Positions 1-6,620 of a DNA stretch of 11,960 bases are shown here, piece after piece. The position numbers and the translations under genes are program-made. Numbering within the stretch: the first letter of the stretch is position 1; every line of letters starts with the position of its first letter. This DNA comes from Flavobacteriaceae bacterium (GTDB lineage Bacteria > Bacteroidota > Bacteroidia > Flavobacteriales > Flavobacteriaceae), in NCBI GenBank assembly GCA_013001365.1, contig JABDMQ010000318.1:1-11960 (forward strand), given 5' to 3'. The notes under the pieces were generated by a model. That model worked only from the letters and a program-made list of their open reading frames with translations, ran no database searches and had not been told where the DNA came from.

Positions 1-340
1 ATTCGGGATGACACGACCTATCTTGAATTCGTGGCATCCCGAATCAAGGAAACTTACCTATTGGTTTCCTACGATCTTTATACTATTGTTGATTGCAGCA
101 GTGATTGGTTTTGTTTTCGGACGTCCAATACCATTATTACTTTTTGCCATATATTTCGGTCTTGCTTTTATCATGGCATTGCTAAAAACCAATTTTGTGA
201 GTGCCCTTATGGTAATTCCAGCGATCTTGATCCAGTTTTTTGGTTATGGTTGGGGTTTCCTTAAATCAACCCTTTTGCTTAAATTAAGCAGAAAGACGCC
301 ACAACAGCTCTTTCCTAATTTGTTTTTCAGTAATCAATAA
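1..340 (+). CDS. C-terminal end of a membrane glycosyltransferase (family 2 type), cut by the window edge
   Basis: The reading frame is open from the first bases of the window, so the gene begins upstream; the ATG at 8 is most likely an internal methionine, not the start. About 112 codons are visible. They hold two or three hydrophobic segments (about residues 19-38, 41-60 and 63-85 counted from that ATG) and a basic tail ending in FPNLFF. This layout, with a stretch like YWFPTIF before the membrane part and a GYGWGFLKS stretch near the end, resembles the membrane-anchored C-terminus of Bacteroidota family 2 glycosyltransferases that commonly precede ybbR and coaE. The catalytic domain is outside the window, so the donor and acceptor cannot be judged. 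The stop codon overlaps the next start by one base (TAATG), which points to translational coupling. The family call rests on recall of this C-terminus and on gene order. Confidence 0.65.
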   Translation, partial: FGMTRPILNSWHPESRKLTYWFPTIFILLLIAAVIGFVFGRPIPLLLFAIYFGLAFIMALLKTNFVSALMVIPAILIQFFGYGWGFLKSTLLLKLSRKTPQQLFPNLFFSNQ

Positions 341-1299
341 TGACACGATTGAAATCTAGAATACAATCAGCAATACGAAGTGGGAAGCTTTACAAGTTCA
401 TTCTGTTCTTGGCGATTTCATTTATAATACTTTTGCTTTCAAAGCTTTCCAAGGATTATACGAAAACCGTTTCTTTTTATGTAGATATGGTGAATCTTCC
501 AGAAGAGCGTGTGATCATCAAGGATTCAACACACAAATTAGACCTTGTTCTCAAGACCTATGGCTTCAAACTATTACGTTATTACCTATCGAATCCAAGG
601 CTGACCATAGATGCAACACAAGTCAATGATATTGGTGGGAATTATATTTGGACCTCATCAAAGAACCTGACCGAGATCAAAGCACAGTTTGCTAGTAATG
701 TAGAAATAGAACGCGCCAACCAAGACTCACTTCTGTTTGATTATGACGTTAATTACGTTAAGAAAGTCCCTGTCGTCCTAATCGACAATATAAAGTTCGC
801 TCCTGGTTTTAACATTACCCAAGACTTCATATTGGTTCCGGATTCCGTAAGATTGATAGGGCCGAGAGCGGTAGTAGATAGTATTCCGCAGATCCTGACG
901 GATACTTTGGTGCTAGTAGATGTAAAGACCAATTTAATAGCGAATCTTGATTTGCAATTACCGCAACAGATCGAGACCATTGCGATGTCCTCAAAAACGG
1001 TCAGGATAGAAGGCAATGTCGATAAATTTACTGAAGGAACCTTGCAGGTCCCAGTGCAAATAAAGAATTTGCCAGCAAACATGGTCGTTAATTATTTTCC
1101 TAAAAAAGTGTCTGTTGTCTTTAATACTGCTTTGAGTAATTATGAGTCAGTAAGTGCTGAGGATTTTGAAGTAGAATGTGATTTCAAGGAGTTGACAGAA
1201 CAGAAAACATACTTGACGCCAAAGATTATCAAGAAACCAGGATTAGTGAGGTCAGCAAAGATAAATCAAGCTAAAATCGAACTCATAATATCGCAATGA
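340..1299 (+). CDS. YbbR-like domain protein, single-pass membrane anchor
   Basis: A 319-residue protein with a short basic cytoplasmic N-terminus, one membrane helix at about residues 19-36, and a long beta-rich, probably periplasmic remainder with the alternating hydrophobic pattern of YbbR repeats (for example VPVVLIDNIKFAPGF and the following LIGPRAVVDSI stretch). In Firmicutes the YbbR protein CdaR controls the diadenylate cyclase CdaA. No cyclase gene is visible here, and in Bacteroidota YbbR proteins are usually found beside coaE, so a c-di-AMP role is only a possibility. The start overlaps the preceding stop (TAATG) and the stop overlaps the coaE start (ATGA), so the three genes are probably one transcript. 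Family assignment is fairly secure; function is not known. Confidence 0.8.
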   Translation: MTRLKSRIQSAIRSGKLYKFILFLAISFIILLLSKLSKDYTKTVSFYVDMVNLPEERVIIKDSTHKLDLVLKTYGFKLLRYYLSNPRLTIDATQVNDIGGNYIWTSSKNLTEIKAQFASNVEIERANQDSLLFDYDVNYVKKVPVVLIDNIKFAPGFNITQDFILVPDSVRLIGPRAVVDSIPQILTDTLVLVDVKTNLIANLDLQLPQQIETIAMSSKTVRIEGNVDKFTEGTLQVPVQIKNLPANMVVNYFPKKVSVVFNTALSNYESVSAEDFEVECDFKELTEQKTYLTPKIIKKPGLVRSAKINQAKIELIISQ

Positions 1300-1889
1300 A
1301 AATAGTCGGGCTTACAGGAGGCATAGGAAGTGGCAAGACGACAGTGGCGAAGATGTTCATGGAATTAGGTGTTCCTGTTTTCTTTGCAGATATAGAGGCC
1401 AAGAAGCTCATGAAATCGTCAAAGGTGATACGACGTAAATTGATTCAGCTTTTTGGGAAGAAGGCTTATATTGATGACGAATTGAATCGACCGTTCATAG
1501 CATCGAAGATATTCAATGATGAGGCTTTACTTGAAAAAATGAATGGCATCATTCATCCAAAGGTGGCCAAAAGATTCCAGAGATGGGCATCAAAGCAAAC
1601 CACGCCGTATGTGATCAGTGAGGTGGCCATTCTTTTCGAGAACGACTCTTACAAGAATTATGATTACATTATAACGGTTGTTGCAAAAGAAGAAGACCGG
1701 ATAAAACGACTTCTTGAACGCGATGATACAACGGAGGAAAAAATTAGGGCCATTATGAAGAACCAGTGGCCGGATGAGGATAAGATTCGACTATCCGATT
1801 ACGTTATTGTCAATAACGAACTTCAGATTACGACAGAGCAAGTAAAGAGTATCCATAAAAAGCTCTTGAAACGAGCCAAGACCTCCTGA
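1296..1889 (+). CDS. coaE: dephospho-CoA kinase
   Basis: A 197-residue cytoplasmic P-loop kinase that phosphorylates the 3'-hydroxyl of the ribose of dephospho-CoA with ATP, the last step of coenzyme A synthesis. The Walker A loop GGIGSGKT lies at residues 8-15. The substrate-side acidic motif is ADIEA (Asp32, where many homologues have DAD), the conserved IIHPKV is at about 85-90, and the lid/C-terminal part carries LLERDDTTEEKI and then KNQ. The C-terminal YVIVNNE element is also typical of the family. Length is normal (about 195-205 residues). The ATG lies inside the ybbR stop (ATGA, four bases shared), so translation is probably coupled to the membrane protein upstream. Confidence 0.96.
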   Translation: MKIVGLTGGIGSGKTTVAKMFMELGVPVFFADIEAKKLMKSSKVIRRKLIQLFGKKAYIDDELNRPFIASKIFNDEALLEKMNGIIHPKVAKRFQRWASKQTTPYVISEVAILFENDSYKNYDYIITVVAKEEDRIKRLLERDDTTEEKIRAIMKNQWPDEDKIRLSDYVIVNNELQITTEQVKSIHKKLLKRAKTS

Positions 1890-1955
1890 TTTTAACATTT
1901 TTGTTAAGGTAAGGTTAAAGGGGCGAAGTCGTAAATGTTAAAATCTTAATTTTGA
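1890..1955 (+). promoter_or_regulatory. coaE-rprX intergenic region with GTTAA repeats, possible regulator binding site
   Basis: This 66-base gap holds a perfect inverted repeat TTAACA-tttt-TGTTAA at 1892-1907. GTTAA then recurs in direct orientation at 1903, 1914 and 1937. The first two copies are exactly 11 bases apart (GTTAAGG then GTTAAAG), the spacing used by OmpR/PhoB-family regulators that bind as head-to-tail dimers. The genes just downstream encode such a regulator, so autoregulation is a reasonable inference. The 1892-1907 repeat is AT-only apart from one pair per arm and lacks a G/C stem, so it is a poor terminator for coaE. A TAATTTTG at 1947-1954 fits the Bacteroidota -7 consensus but lies almost on the start codon and has no matching -33 element. 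Confidence 0.4.
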
Positions 1956-3524
1956 ATGATGAGCAAAAAACTTTTCGTTTTACTTGTTGCGTTGATGAGC
2001 TTATCGCTAATAGGAATCATTTTTGTTCAAGCATATTACATCAACAATACTGTAGAAAACGAAGAACAACAGTTCACCTTCAACGTACAAAGGGGATTAA
2101 GCTACGTATCTAAGGAAATTGAAGAACGCGAGTTCACGGAATGGACCATAAAGTTTCAACAGGCATTTGTTGGAGTAGATGCCGATTCTACTAGCTTGAG
2201 AGAACTGTTGTTAATTCAGGATAATGATGATTCCAACGAAACGCTCATCTATAAGAACGCAGTTCTAGAAGAAAACTACAAGTTATCTTCATCGCTCTTT
2301 GACATAGGTTTAGATAGTATAACCATTATGAGGATCATTAATGAGCGCGAAACTCGTGTCATCAAGAATGATAAAGAAGACAAAAGGCTTGATATAAGTC
2401 CTGAGGCCTTGCTCAAATACGACCAGAGAACGAAGGTACGGGAAATTCAATTTGAAACAACATACCGCGATAATGCTAAGTTCACCCCGATTCATAAACG
2501 AGCAACACCAGAAGAAATTGAATACTTATTGTCGAAAAAACTAAAAGAAGACGGAATTGACATTGATTTTGAATTCGCGATATATGATAATGACCTTGCG
2601 ACCAAAGTCCAATCTGAGAATTTTGAATTAGATCGAAATGCCACATATGGCGTACCAATTTTTCTTGACAACAATGATGAAAGTGATTTTTCTTTGTATG
2701 TGAATTTTCCGGAACGAAAGAAATTCATTCTTTCATCAATCTTAGGCATGATGTTGTTATCGATCGTGTTTACAACTATTATTATAATCGCATATACTAG
2801 TGCAATTTACCAGTTGATCAAGCAACGACAAATATCGCAGATAAAGACTGATTTCATAAACAACATGACCCATGAGTTCAAGACTCCGATAGCTACCATT
2901 AATTTGGCACTGGATGCAATAAGGAATCCAAAAATCATTGAGGACAAGGAGAAAGTTCAGCGTTATTTAGGAATGATCAAGGACGAGAACAAGCGAATGC
3001 ATGCTCAAGTTGAAAATGTGTTACGAATATCTAAACTAGAAAAAAATGAACTTAACATAAGTAAGGAACGCGTTAAGCTTCACGACTTAATTCAGGATGC
3101 CATAGGCCATATTGAATTGATAGTAGAAGATAAACAAGGTTATGTGCAAACACATTTTGAGGCCCAAAAATCTTCGGTGTTAGCAAACGAAACGCATTTT
3201 ACTAACGTTATAGTGAATATGTTGGACAATGCCGTGAAGTACTCAAGTGATGCACCGATGATAGATGTGCACACCGAGAACGTTGGTAACAACATAATAA
3301 TGAAGATAAAAGATCAAGGTAGCGGCATGAGCAAAGCTGCACAAAAGAAAGTGTTCGACAAGTTTTATAGGGAACACACTGGAGATATACATAATGTAAA
3401 AGGTCACGGATTAGGATTGGCCTATGTAAAAAGAATAGTAGATGACCATCAAGGTCACGTATCAGTTGAAAGTGAAAAGGGTAAAGGCAGTACCTTTATA
3501 ATTAAACTGCCATTAATATCATAA
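1956..3524 (+). CDS. rprX: sensor histidine kinase, RprX-like
   Basis: A 522-residue membrane histidine kinase, the probable partner of the response regulator that starts four bases downstream. Two membrane helices at about residues 6-27 and 257-280 flank a roughly 230-residue acidic periplasmic sensor region with no recognised ligand domain. The HisKA helix has the phospho-acceptor in NNMTHEFKTP (His306). The ATPase domain shows the N box (NMLDNAVKYS, Asn421/Asn425), G1 (DQGSG, 453-457), F box (FDKFYRE, from 467) and G2 (GHGLGLAYV, from 483), so all catalytic elements are present. Size, layout and pairing match RprX of Bacteroides and its Flavobacteriia homologues; the symbol is by homology and the signal is unknown. 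The start is ATGATG; I keep the first ATG. Repeated GTTAA motifs lie just upstream. Confidence 0.9.
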   Translation: MMSKKLFVLLVALMSLSLIGIIFVQAYYINNTVENEEQQFTFNVQRGLSYVSKEIEEREFTEWTIKFQQAFVGVDADSTSLRELLLIQDNDDSNETLIYKNAVLEENYKLSSSLFDIGLDSITIMRIINERETRVIKNDKEDKRLDISPEALLKYDQRTKVREIQFETTYRDNAKFTPIHKRATPEEIEYLLSKKLKEDGIDIDFEFAIYDNDLATKVQSENFELDRNATYGVPIFLDNNDESDFSLYVNFPERKKFILSSILGMMLLSIVFTTIIIIAYTSAIYQLIKQRQISQIKTDFINNMTHEFKTPIATINLALDAIRNPKIIEDKEKVQRYLGMIKDENKRMHAQVENVLRISKLEKNELNISKERVKLHDLIQDAIGHIELIVEDKQGYVQTHFEAQKSSVLANETHFTNVIVNMLDNAVKYSSDAPMIDVHTENVGNNIIMKIKDQGSGMSKAAQKKVFDKFYREHTGDIHNVKGHGLGLAYVKRIVDDHQGHVSVESEKGKGSTFIIKLPLIS

Positions 3525-3528
3525 AGCA

Positions 3529-4239
3529 ATGGAAGAGCAAAATAAGAAGATTCTGTTAGTTGAGGACGATCCAAATTTCGGTACCGTCTTGAAGGACTAT
3601 TTAATGATGAATGATTACGACGTTGTTCATGCAAAGAATGGCATGGAAGGGTTCGAGAAATTCAAGAAAGACGATTACGATCTATGTATTTTGGATGTGA
3701 TGATGCCTTATAAGGATGGATTTACATTGGCAAAGGAGATTCGTGAAAAGAATGCTGAGGTGCCAATCATTTTCTTGACTGCGAAGGCAATGAAAGAGGA
3801 TGTGCTTAAAGGTTATAAAGTAGGAGCAGACGATTACTTGAACAAGCCTTTTGATAGCGAAGTATTATTGATGAAGATCAAGGCCATTATGCAACGCAAG
3901 GCTACTGATACTGTTGCAGACAGCAAGCAATTTGAGTTCGAGATAGGTGGATTTCACTTGAATTCAAAATTACGCTTCTTGACTTATAAAGGAGGTGAAC
4001 CAATAAAATTATCGCCTAAGGAAAATGAATTACTTCGATTATTGGCGTTACATGAAAACGACCTGATGCCAAGGGAATTGGCATTGACCAAGATCTGGAG
4101 AGATGACAATTACTTTACATCAAGAAGTATGGACGTTTATATTGCGAAGCTTAGAAAATACTTGAAAGTGGACGATAGTGTTGAAATACTGAATATTCAT
4201 GGTGAAGGCTTTAGGCTGGTAGTTAATACCAAAGCATAA
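3529..4239 (+). CDS. rprY: OmpR/PhoB-family response regulator, RprY-like
   Basis: A 236-residue DNA-binding regulator, presumably phosphorylated by the kinase encoded four bases upstream. The receiver domain covers about residues 7-120: acidic pocket EDD (12-14), phospho-acceptor Asp56 in LDVMMP, switch Thr84, aromatic switch Tyr103 and conserved Lys106 in NKPF. The winged-helix domain fills about 135-233, with SPKENELLRLLALHEN ahead of the recognition region and the family signature SRSMDVYIAKLRKYL followed by ILNIHGEGFRL in the wing. Length agrees with Bacteroides RprY. Nothing is degraded, so the pair should be functional. It is the last gene of the + strand unit and is followed by a strong terminator. 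The target genes cannot be told from the window; the GTTAA repeats ahead of the kinase are a candidate site. Confidence 0.93.
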   Translation: MEEQNKKILLVEDDPNFGTVLKDYLMMNDYDVVHAKNGMEGFEKFKKDDYDLCILDVMMPYKDGFTLAKEIREKNAEVPIIFLTAKAMKEDVLKGYKVGADDYLNKPFDSEVLLMKIKAIMQRKATDTVADSKQFEFEIGGFHLNSKLRFLTYKGGEPIKLSPKENELLRLLALHENDLMPRELALTKIWRDDNYFTSRSMDVYIAKLRKYLKVDDSVEILNIHGEGFRLVVNTKA

Positions 4240-4263
4240 AGAAAAATACAGAAATAATAATTT

Positions 4264-4288
4264 AAACCCAGCAACTGCTGGGTTTTTT
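4264..4288. terminator. intrinsic terminator between convergent genes
   Basis: A hairpin with arms AACCCAGC and GCTGGGTT around a four-base loop (AACT) is followed on the + strand by a run of T (4283-4288), a classical rho-independent terminator for the rprXY unit. Flanking A and T residues extend the pairing. On the - strand the same stem is followed by TTTAAATTA, so it may also stop the long leftward operon, whose last stop codon (4287-4289) lies next to the T-run. Confidence 0.9.
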
Positions 4289-4805
4289 AGTATTTATCTA
4301 ATTCTTTCATTCCAAAAGCATTATGAAAGGATTCCTTGTTGATACTATTATTCTCTGATGAATCATAATCCACCAAGATCATCCATTTGCCATTTTCTTT
4401 GCCAAGAATAACATGAAATTTTCCGTAATAATTCATCTCATTCTCCTTACCAGGAAATATCTTGACATTATAGATGCCTCTTTCGGAAGCTATGCTTCCA
4501 TTTGATATTCGTTCCAAGAACCTGAAAGAAATCGTTTGTGTTAATCTTTTGTCTTGCCAGCCTTTCTCATACCCGGCAATATATTCAGCTTTGTTCTTGA
4601 TCTTTTTAGAATCCCCACTTACCCTTATAAAATCTTCTACATGAAGACTTGAAAAAAGTTCATGGTCTAGAGTTTCAAAAGCTTTGGTGAAATTTTCCCA
4701 TAATTGGGAATTTATTTGTTCTAGGTCCGTTTTTTCCTGGGAGTAGACCTTTAATGCTGAAAAAGTCATTACGAGGGCTAGGCTTAAATTAACTATTAGT
4801 TTCAT
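4287..4805 (-). CDS. exported NTF2-like / DUF4440 protein
   Basis: A 172-residue protein with a clear Sec signal peptide: basic start MKLIVN, hydrophobic core to about residue 18, and a likely signal peptidase I site after VYS (residues 20-22) before Gln23. The mature part has the helix-then-curved-sheet pattern of the NTF2/SnoaL fold: an amphipathic helix with DLEQINSQLWENFTKAF, a loop EDFIRVSGDSKKIKNKAEYI, and a final strand ENGKWMILVDYDS that is common in DUF4440 proteins. No cysteine is seen, so it is not a lipoprotein, and no catalytic residues are evident. The role is unknown; such proteins are often small ligand-binding or stress-related proteins. Its start overlaps the miaA stop by four bases (ATGA), so it is probably co-translated as the last gene of the leftward operon. 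Confidence 0.8.
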   Translation of the reverse strand: MKLIVNLSLALVMTFSALKVYSQEKTDLEQINSQLWENFTKAFETLDHELFSSLHVEDFIRVSGDSKKIKNKAEYIAGYEKGWQDKRLTQTISFRFLERISNGSIASERGIYNVKIFPGKENEMNYYGKFHVILGKENGKWMILVDYDSSENNSINKESFHNAFGMKELDKY

Positions 4806-5728
4806 TTTTCAACTATTTGCGTTTCAATTTTATTGATGATTTCTTCAACAGGGGTTATATGATCGAACCATATAATATCTTCCTGTTTCTTGAACCAAGT
4901 TAGTTGCCGTTTGGCAAATCGTCTTGTATTCTTCTTGATTTCAGAAATTGCGAACTCAAGAGTACATTGTCCATCAAGATAATTGAAAAGTTCCTTATAT
5001 CCTACCGTATTCATGGCATTAAGGTGCCTATAGTCCTTTAAATACTTGGTTTCATCAAGGAGTCCTTCTTCCATCATAATGTCTACTCGCTTATTAATGA
5101 TTTCATAAATAACATCCCGCTCTGCGGTCAAACCAATCGAAATGGTCCTGAAATTTCGCGTTTCTTTCTTCTTTCCAAGGAATGAAGAGTAAGGTAGTCC
5201 AGTCCCTAGGCATACTTCCAGGGCCCTAATGATACGATGTGGGTTATCTATGGCAATGGTTTTATAAGCAATAGGATCCAAAAAGTTAAGTTGTTCTTGC
5301 AATGACGACAAACCTTCCAAGCTATATTTAGTATTCAAGTTCTCTCGTATGCTTGGGTCAACCTCTGGAAAATCATCTAGTCCCTCTGTAATAGCCTTGA
5401 TATATAGCCCTGAGCCACCAACCATGATAACGATATCGCGAGTCTTGAATAGCGTTTGGATGCATTCAATGGCATCGCGTTCGAACATGCCGACATTATA
5501 ATCCTCGGTGATGCTTTTATGCTGTATGAAGTGATGCTTCGCTTGTGATAGTTCTTCTTTTGTAGGCACAGCGGTACCAATGCTCATTTCTTTATAGAAT
5601 TGCCTTGAATCGCCCGAAATGATTTCTGTATCGAAATGTTTTGCAAGCTTGACAGCTAGAGCAGTTTTCCCAATTGCTGTAGGACCTACGACAGAAATGA
5701 GGTTTTTATTTTTCTCGAGGGAAATAAT
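4802..5728 (-). CDS. miaA: tRNA dimethylallyltransferase with no canonical start codon
   Basis: MiaA adds a dimethylallyl group to N6 of A37 in tRNAs reading codons that begin with U. Counting from an ATT at 5728, the frame gives 308 residues, the usual family length, with the P-loop GPTAIGKT at 15-22, the catalytic segment SGDSRQFYKEM (Asp40), GGSGLYIKAI in the middle, and the C-terminal tRNA-contact stretch RFAKRQLTWFKKQ. There is no ATG, GTG or TTG in this frame between the stop at 5741-5743 and the ATG at 5587. Starting at 5587 would give 261 residues without the P-loop and catalytic Asp, which could not work. ATT at 5726-5728 (or 5723-5725), two bases after the preceding stop, is the best candidate; ATG-to-ATT mutation or a base error is the alternative. 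Identity is certain; the start is not. Confidence 0.9.
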   Translation of the reverse strand: MISLEKNKNLISVVGPTAIGKTALAVKLAKHFDTEIISGDSRQFYKEMSIGTAVPTKEELSQAKHHFIQHKSITEDYNVGMFERDAIECIQTLFKTRDIVIMVGGSGLYIKAITEGLDDFPEVDPSIRENLNTKYSLEGLSSLQEQLNFLDPIAYKTIAIDNPHRIIRALEVCLGTGLPYSSFLGKKKETRNFRTISIGLTAERDVIYEIINKRVDIMMEEGLLDETKYLKDYRHLNAMNTVGYKELFNYLDGQCTLEFAISEIKKNTRRFAKRQLTWFKKQEDIIWFDHITPVEEIINKIETQIVEK

Positions 5729-5730
5729 GA

Positions 5731-6579
5731 CTAATCTTCTTTAAGTAGGTGTCCACAATTATAGCAATGCTTTGCTCCAACCTTATGACCATCTGAACCG
5801 CAGTCAACACAAGTTTCCATAATGCTATTATCGTCGATATCGACTTGTAACGCATTATTTTGAGTAGCGATTTCTGCAGTGACGATACCAGTCGGAACTG
5901 CAATGATGCCATAACCCATTACCATTACAATAGAAGCTATGAACTGTCCTAACGGGGTAATTGGAGAGATGTCTCCGTATCCTACTGTTGTTAGGGTAAC
6001 AATACACCAATATACACCACGTGGGATACTTGTAAATCCGCTCTCATCACCTTCGATAATGTACATAATAGTACCTAAGATGATCGACATGATGACCACT
6101 GCAAAAAGAAATACAGAAATTTTTGCTCTACTCGCATGCAGAGCCTTGACAATAGTATTCGACGCGCCCATGAATCTTGCTAATTTCAAGATCCTGAAAA
6201 TACGTAACAATCTTAGTGCTCGTAGTGCAACCAGGGATTGTGTTCCGAAGAAAATAAGGGAAAGATATTTTGGTATTGTTGAAAGCAAATCAATTATGCC
6301 GTAAAAGCTTGTTATGTAGTGCAGTGGTTTTTTGACTGTATATATCCTAGCAAAATACTCCAGAGTGAAAAGTATGGTAACAATCCATTCTGCAATGTCA
6401 AGTACTTTGTGATACTTGGCGTCGATTTGCTTTACGCTTTCCAGCATTACAAGAACGATACTTGCAAGTATGACAATTAGTAGTACGAGATCAAAAAGCT
6501 TTCCTGCAGGCGTATTATGGCCATAGATAATGATGTGAAGTCTTGTCCGCCAACTTTTATGGGATAATTCGTTGCTCAA
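5731..6579 (-). CDS. voltage-gated-type potassium channel with C-terminal zinc ribbon
   Basis: A 282-residue six-helix ion channel of the inner membrane. S1 to S3 lie at about residues 28-47, 61-81 and 90-110. S4 (117-135) has a basic residue at every third position (Arg120, 123, 126, 129, Lys132, Arg135), the pattern of a voltage sensor. S5 spans about 153-176, the pore helix leads into the K+ selectivity filter TVGYGD (198-203), and S6 runs about 210-236. The cytoplasmic tail has two CxxC pairs (Cys257/260 and Cys272/275), which look like a zinc ribbon. The start is TTG at 6577-6579: an in-frame TAA lies one codon further upstream and the next Met is already inside S1. The stop is two bases before the probable miaA start. 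K+ selectivity is inferred from the filter; gating is not known. Confidence 0.9.
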   Translation of the reverse strand: MSNELSHKSWRTRLHIIIYGHNTPAGKLFDLVLLIVILASIVLVMLESVKQIDAKYHKVLDIAEWIVTILFTLEYFARIYTVKKPLHYITSFYGIIDLLSTIPKYLSLIFFGTQSLVALRALRLLRIFRILKLARFMGASNTIVKALHASRAKISVFLFAVVIMSIILGTIMYIIEGDESGFTSIPRGVYWCIVTLTTVGYGDISPITPLGQFIASIVMVMGYGIIAVPTGIVTAEIATQNNALQVDIDDNSIMETCVDCGSDGHKVGAKHCYNCGHLLKED

Positions 6580-6620
6580 TCTTTAGTTTTATATTAGTAA
6601 ATGTATAAAAGTTTTTAATT

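Noticed and set aside
8..340. A complete 110-residue small membrane protein starting at the ATG at 8
   Set aside because: The frame is open to the window edge and the sequence fits the C-terminus of a larger glycosyltransferase, so a stand-alone gene is unlikely.
1892..1907. The TTAACA/TGTTAA hairpin as a terminator for coaE
   Set aside because: Only one G-C pair per stem and no T-run after the stem; it fits better as part of a regulator-binding repeat.
1947..1954. TAATTTTG matching the Bacteroidota -7 promoter consensus just before the rprX start, hinting at a leaderless transcript
   Set aside because: The box ends one base before the ATG, so transcription would begin within or after the first start codon, and no TTTG-type -33 element lies about 20 bases upstream. 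Chance is likely in AT-rich DNA.
3988..3998. A perfect Shine-Dalgarno-like AAAGGAGGTGA inside the response regulator gene
   Set aside because: It encodes YKGGE in the regulator frame and is not followed by a start codon at a usable distance; Bacteroidota make little use of such sites.
4802..5587. A shorter MiaA of 261 residues from the first in-frame ATG
   Set aside because: It would lack the P-loop and catalytic Asp, while the conserved N-terminal coding sequence continues without a break upstream to about 5728.
5706..5912. An alternative 68-residue open frame overlapping the channel 3' end and miaA 5' end
   Set aside because: It overlaps two well-supported genes in another frame and has no recognisable features.
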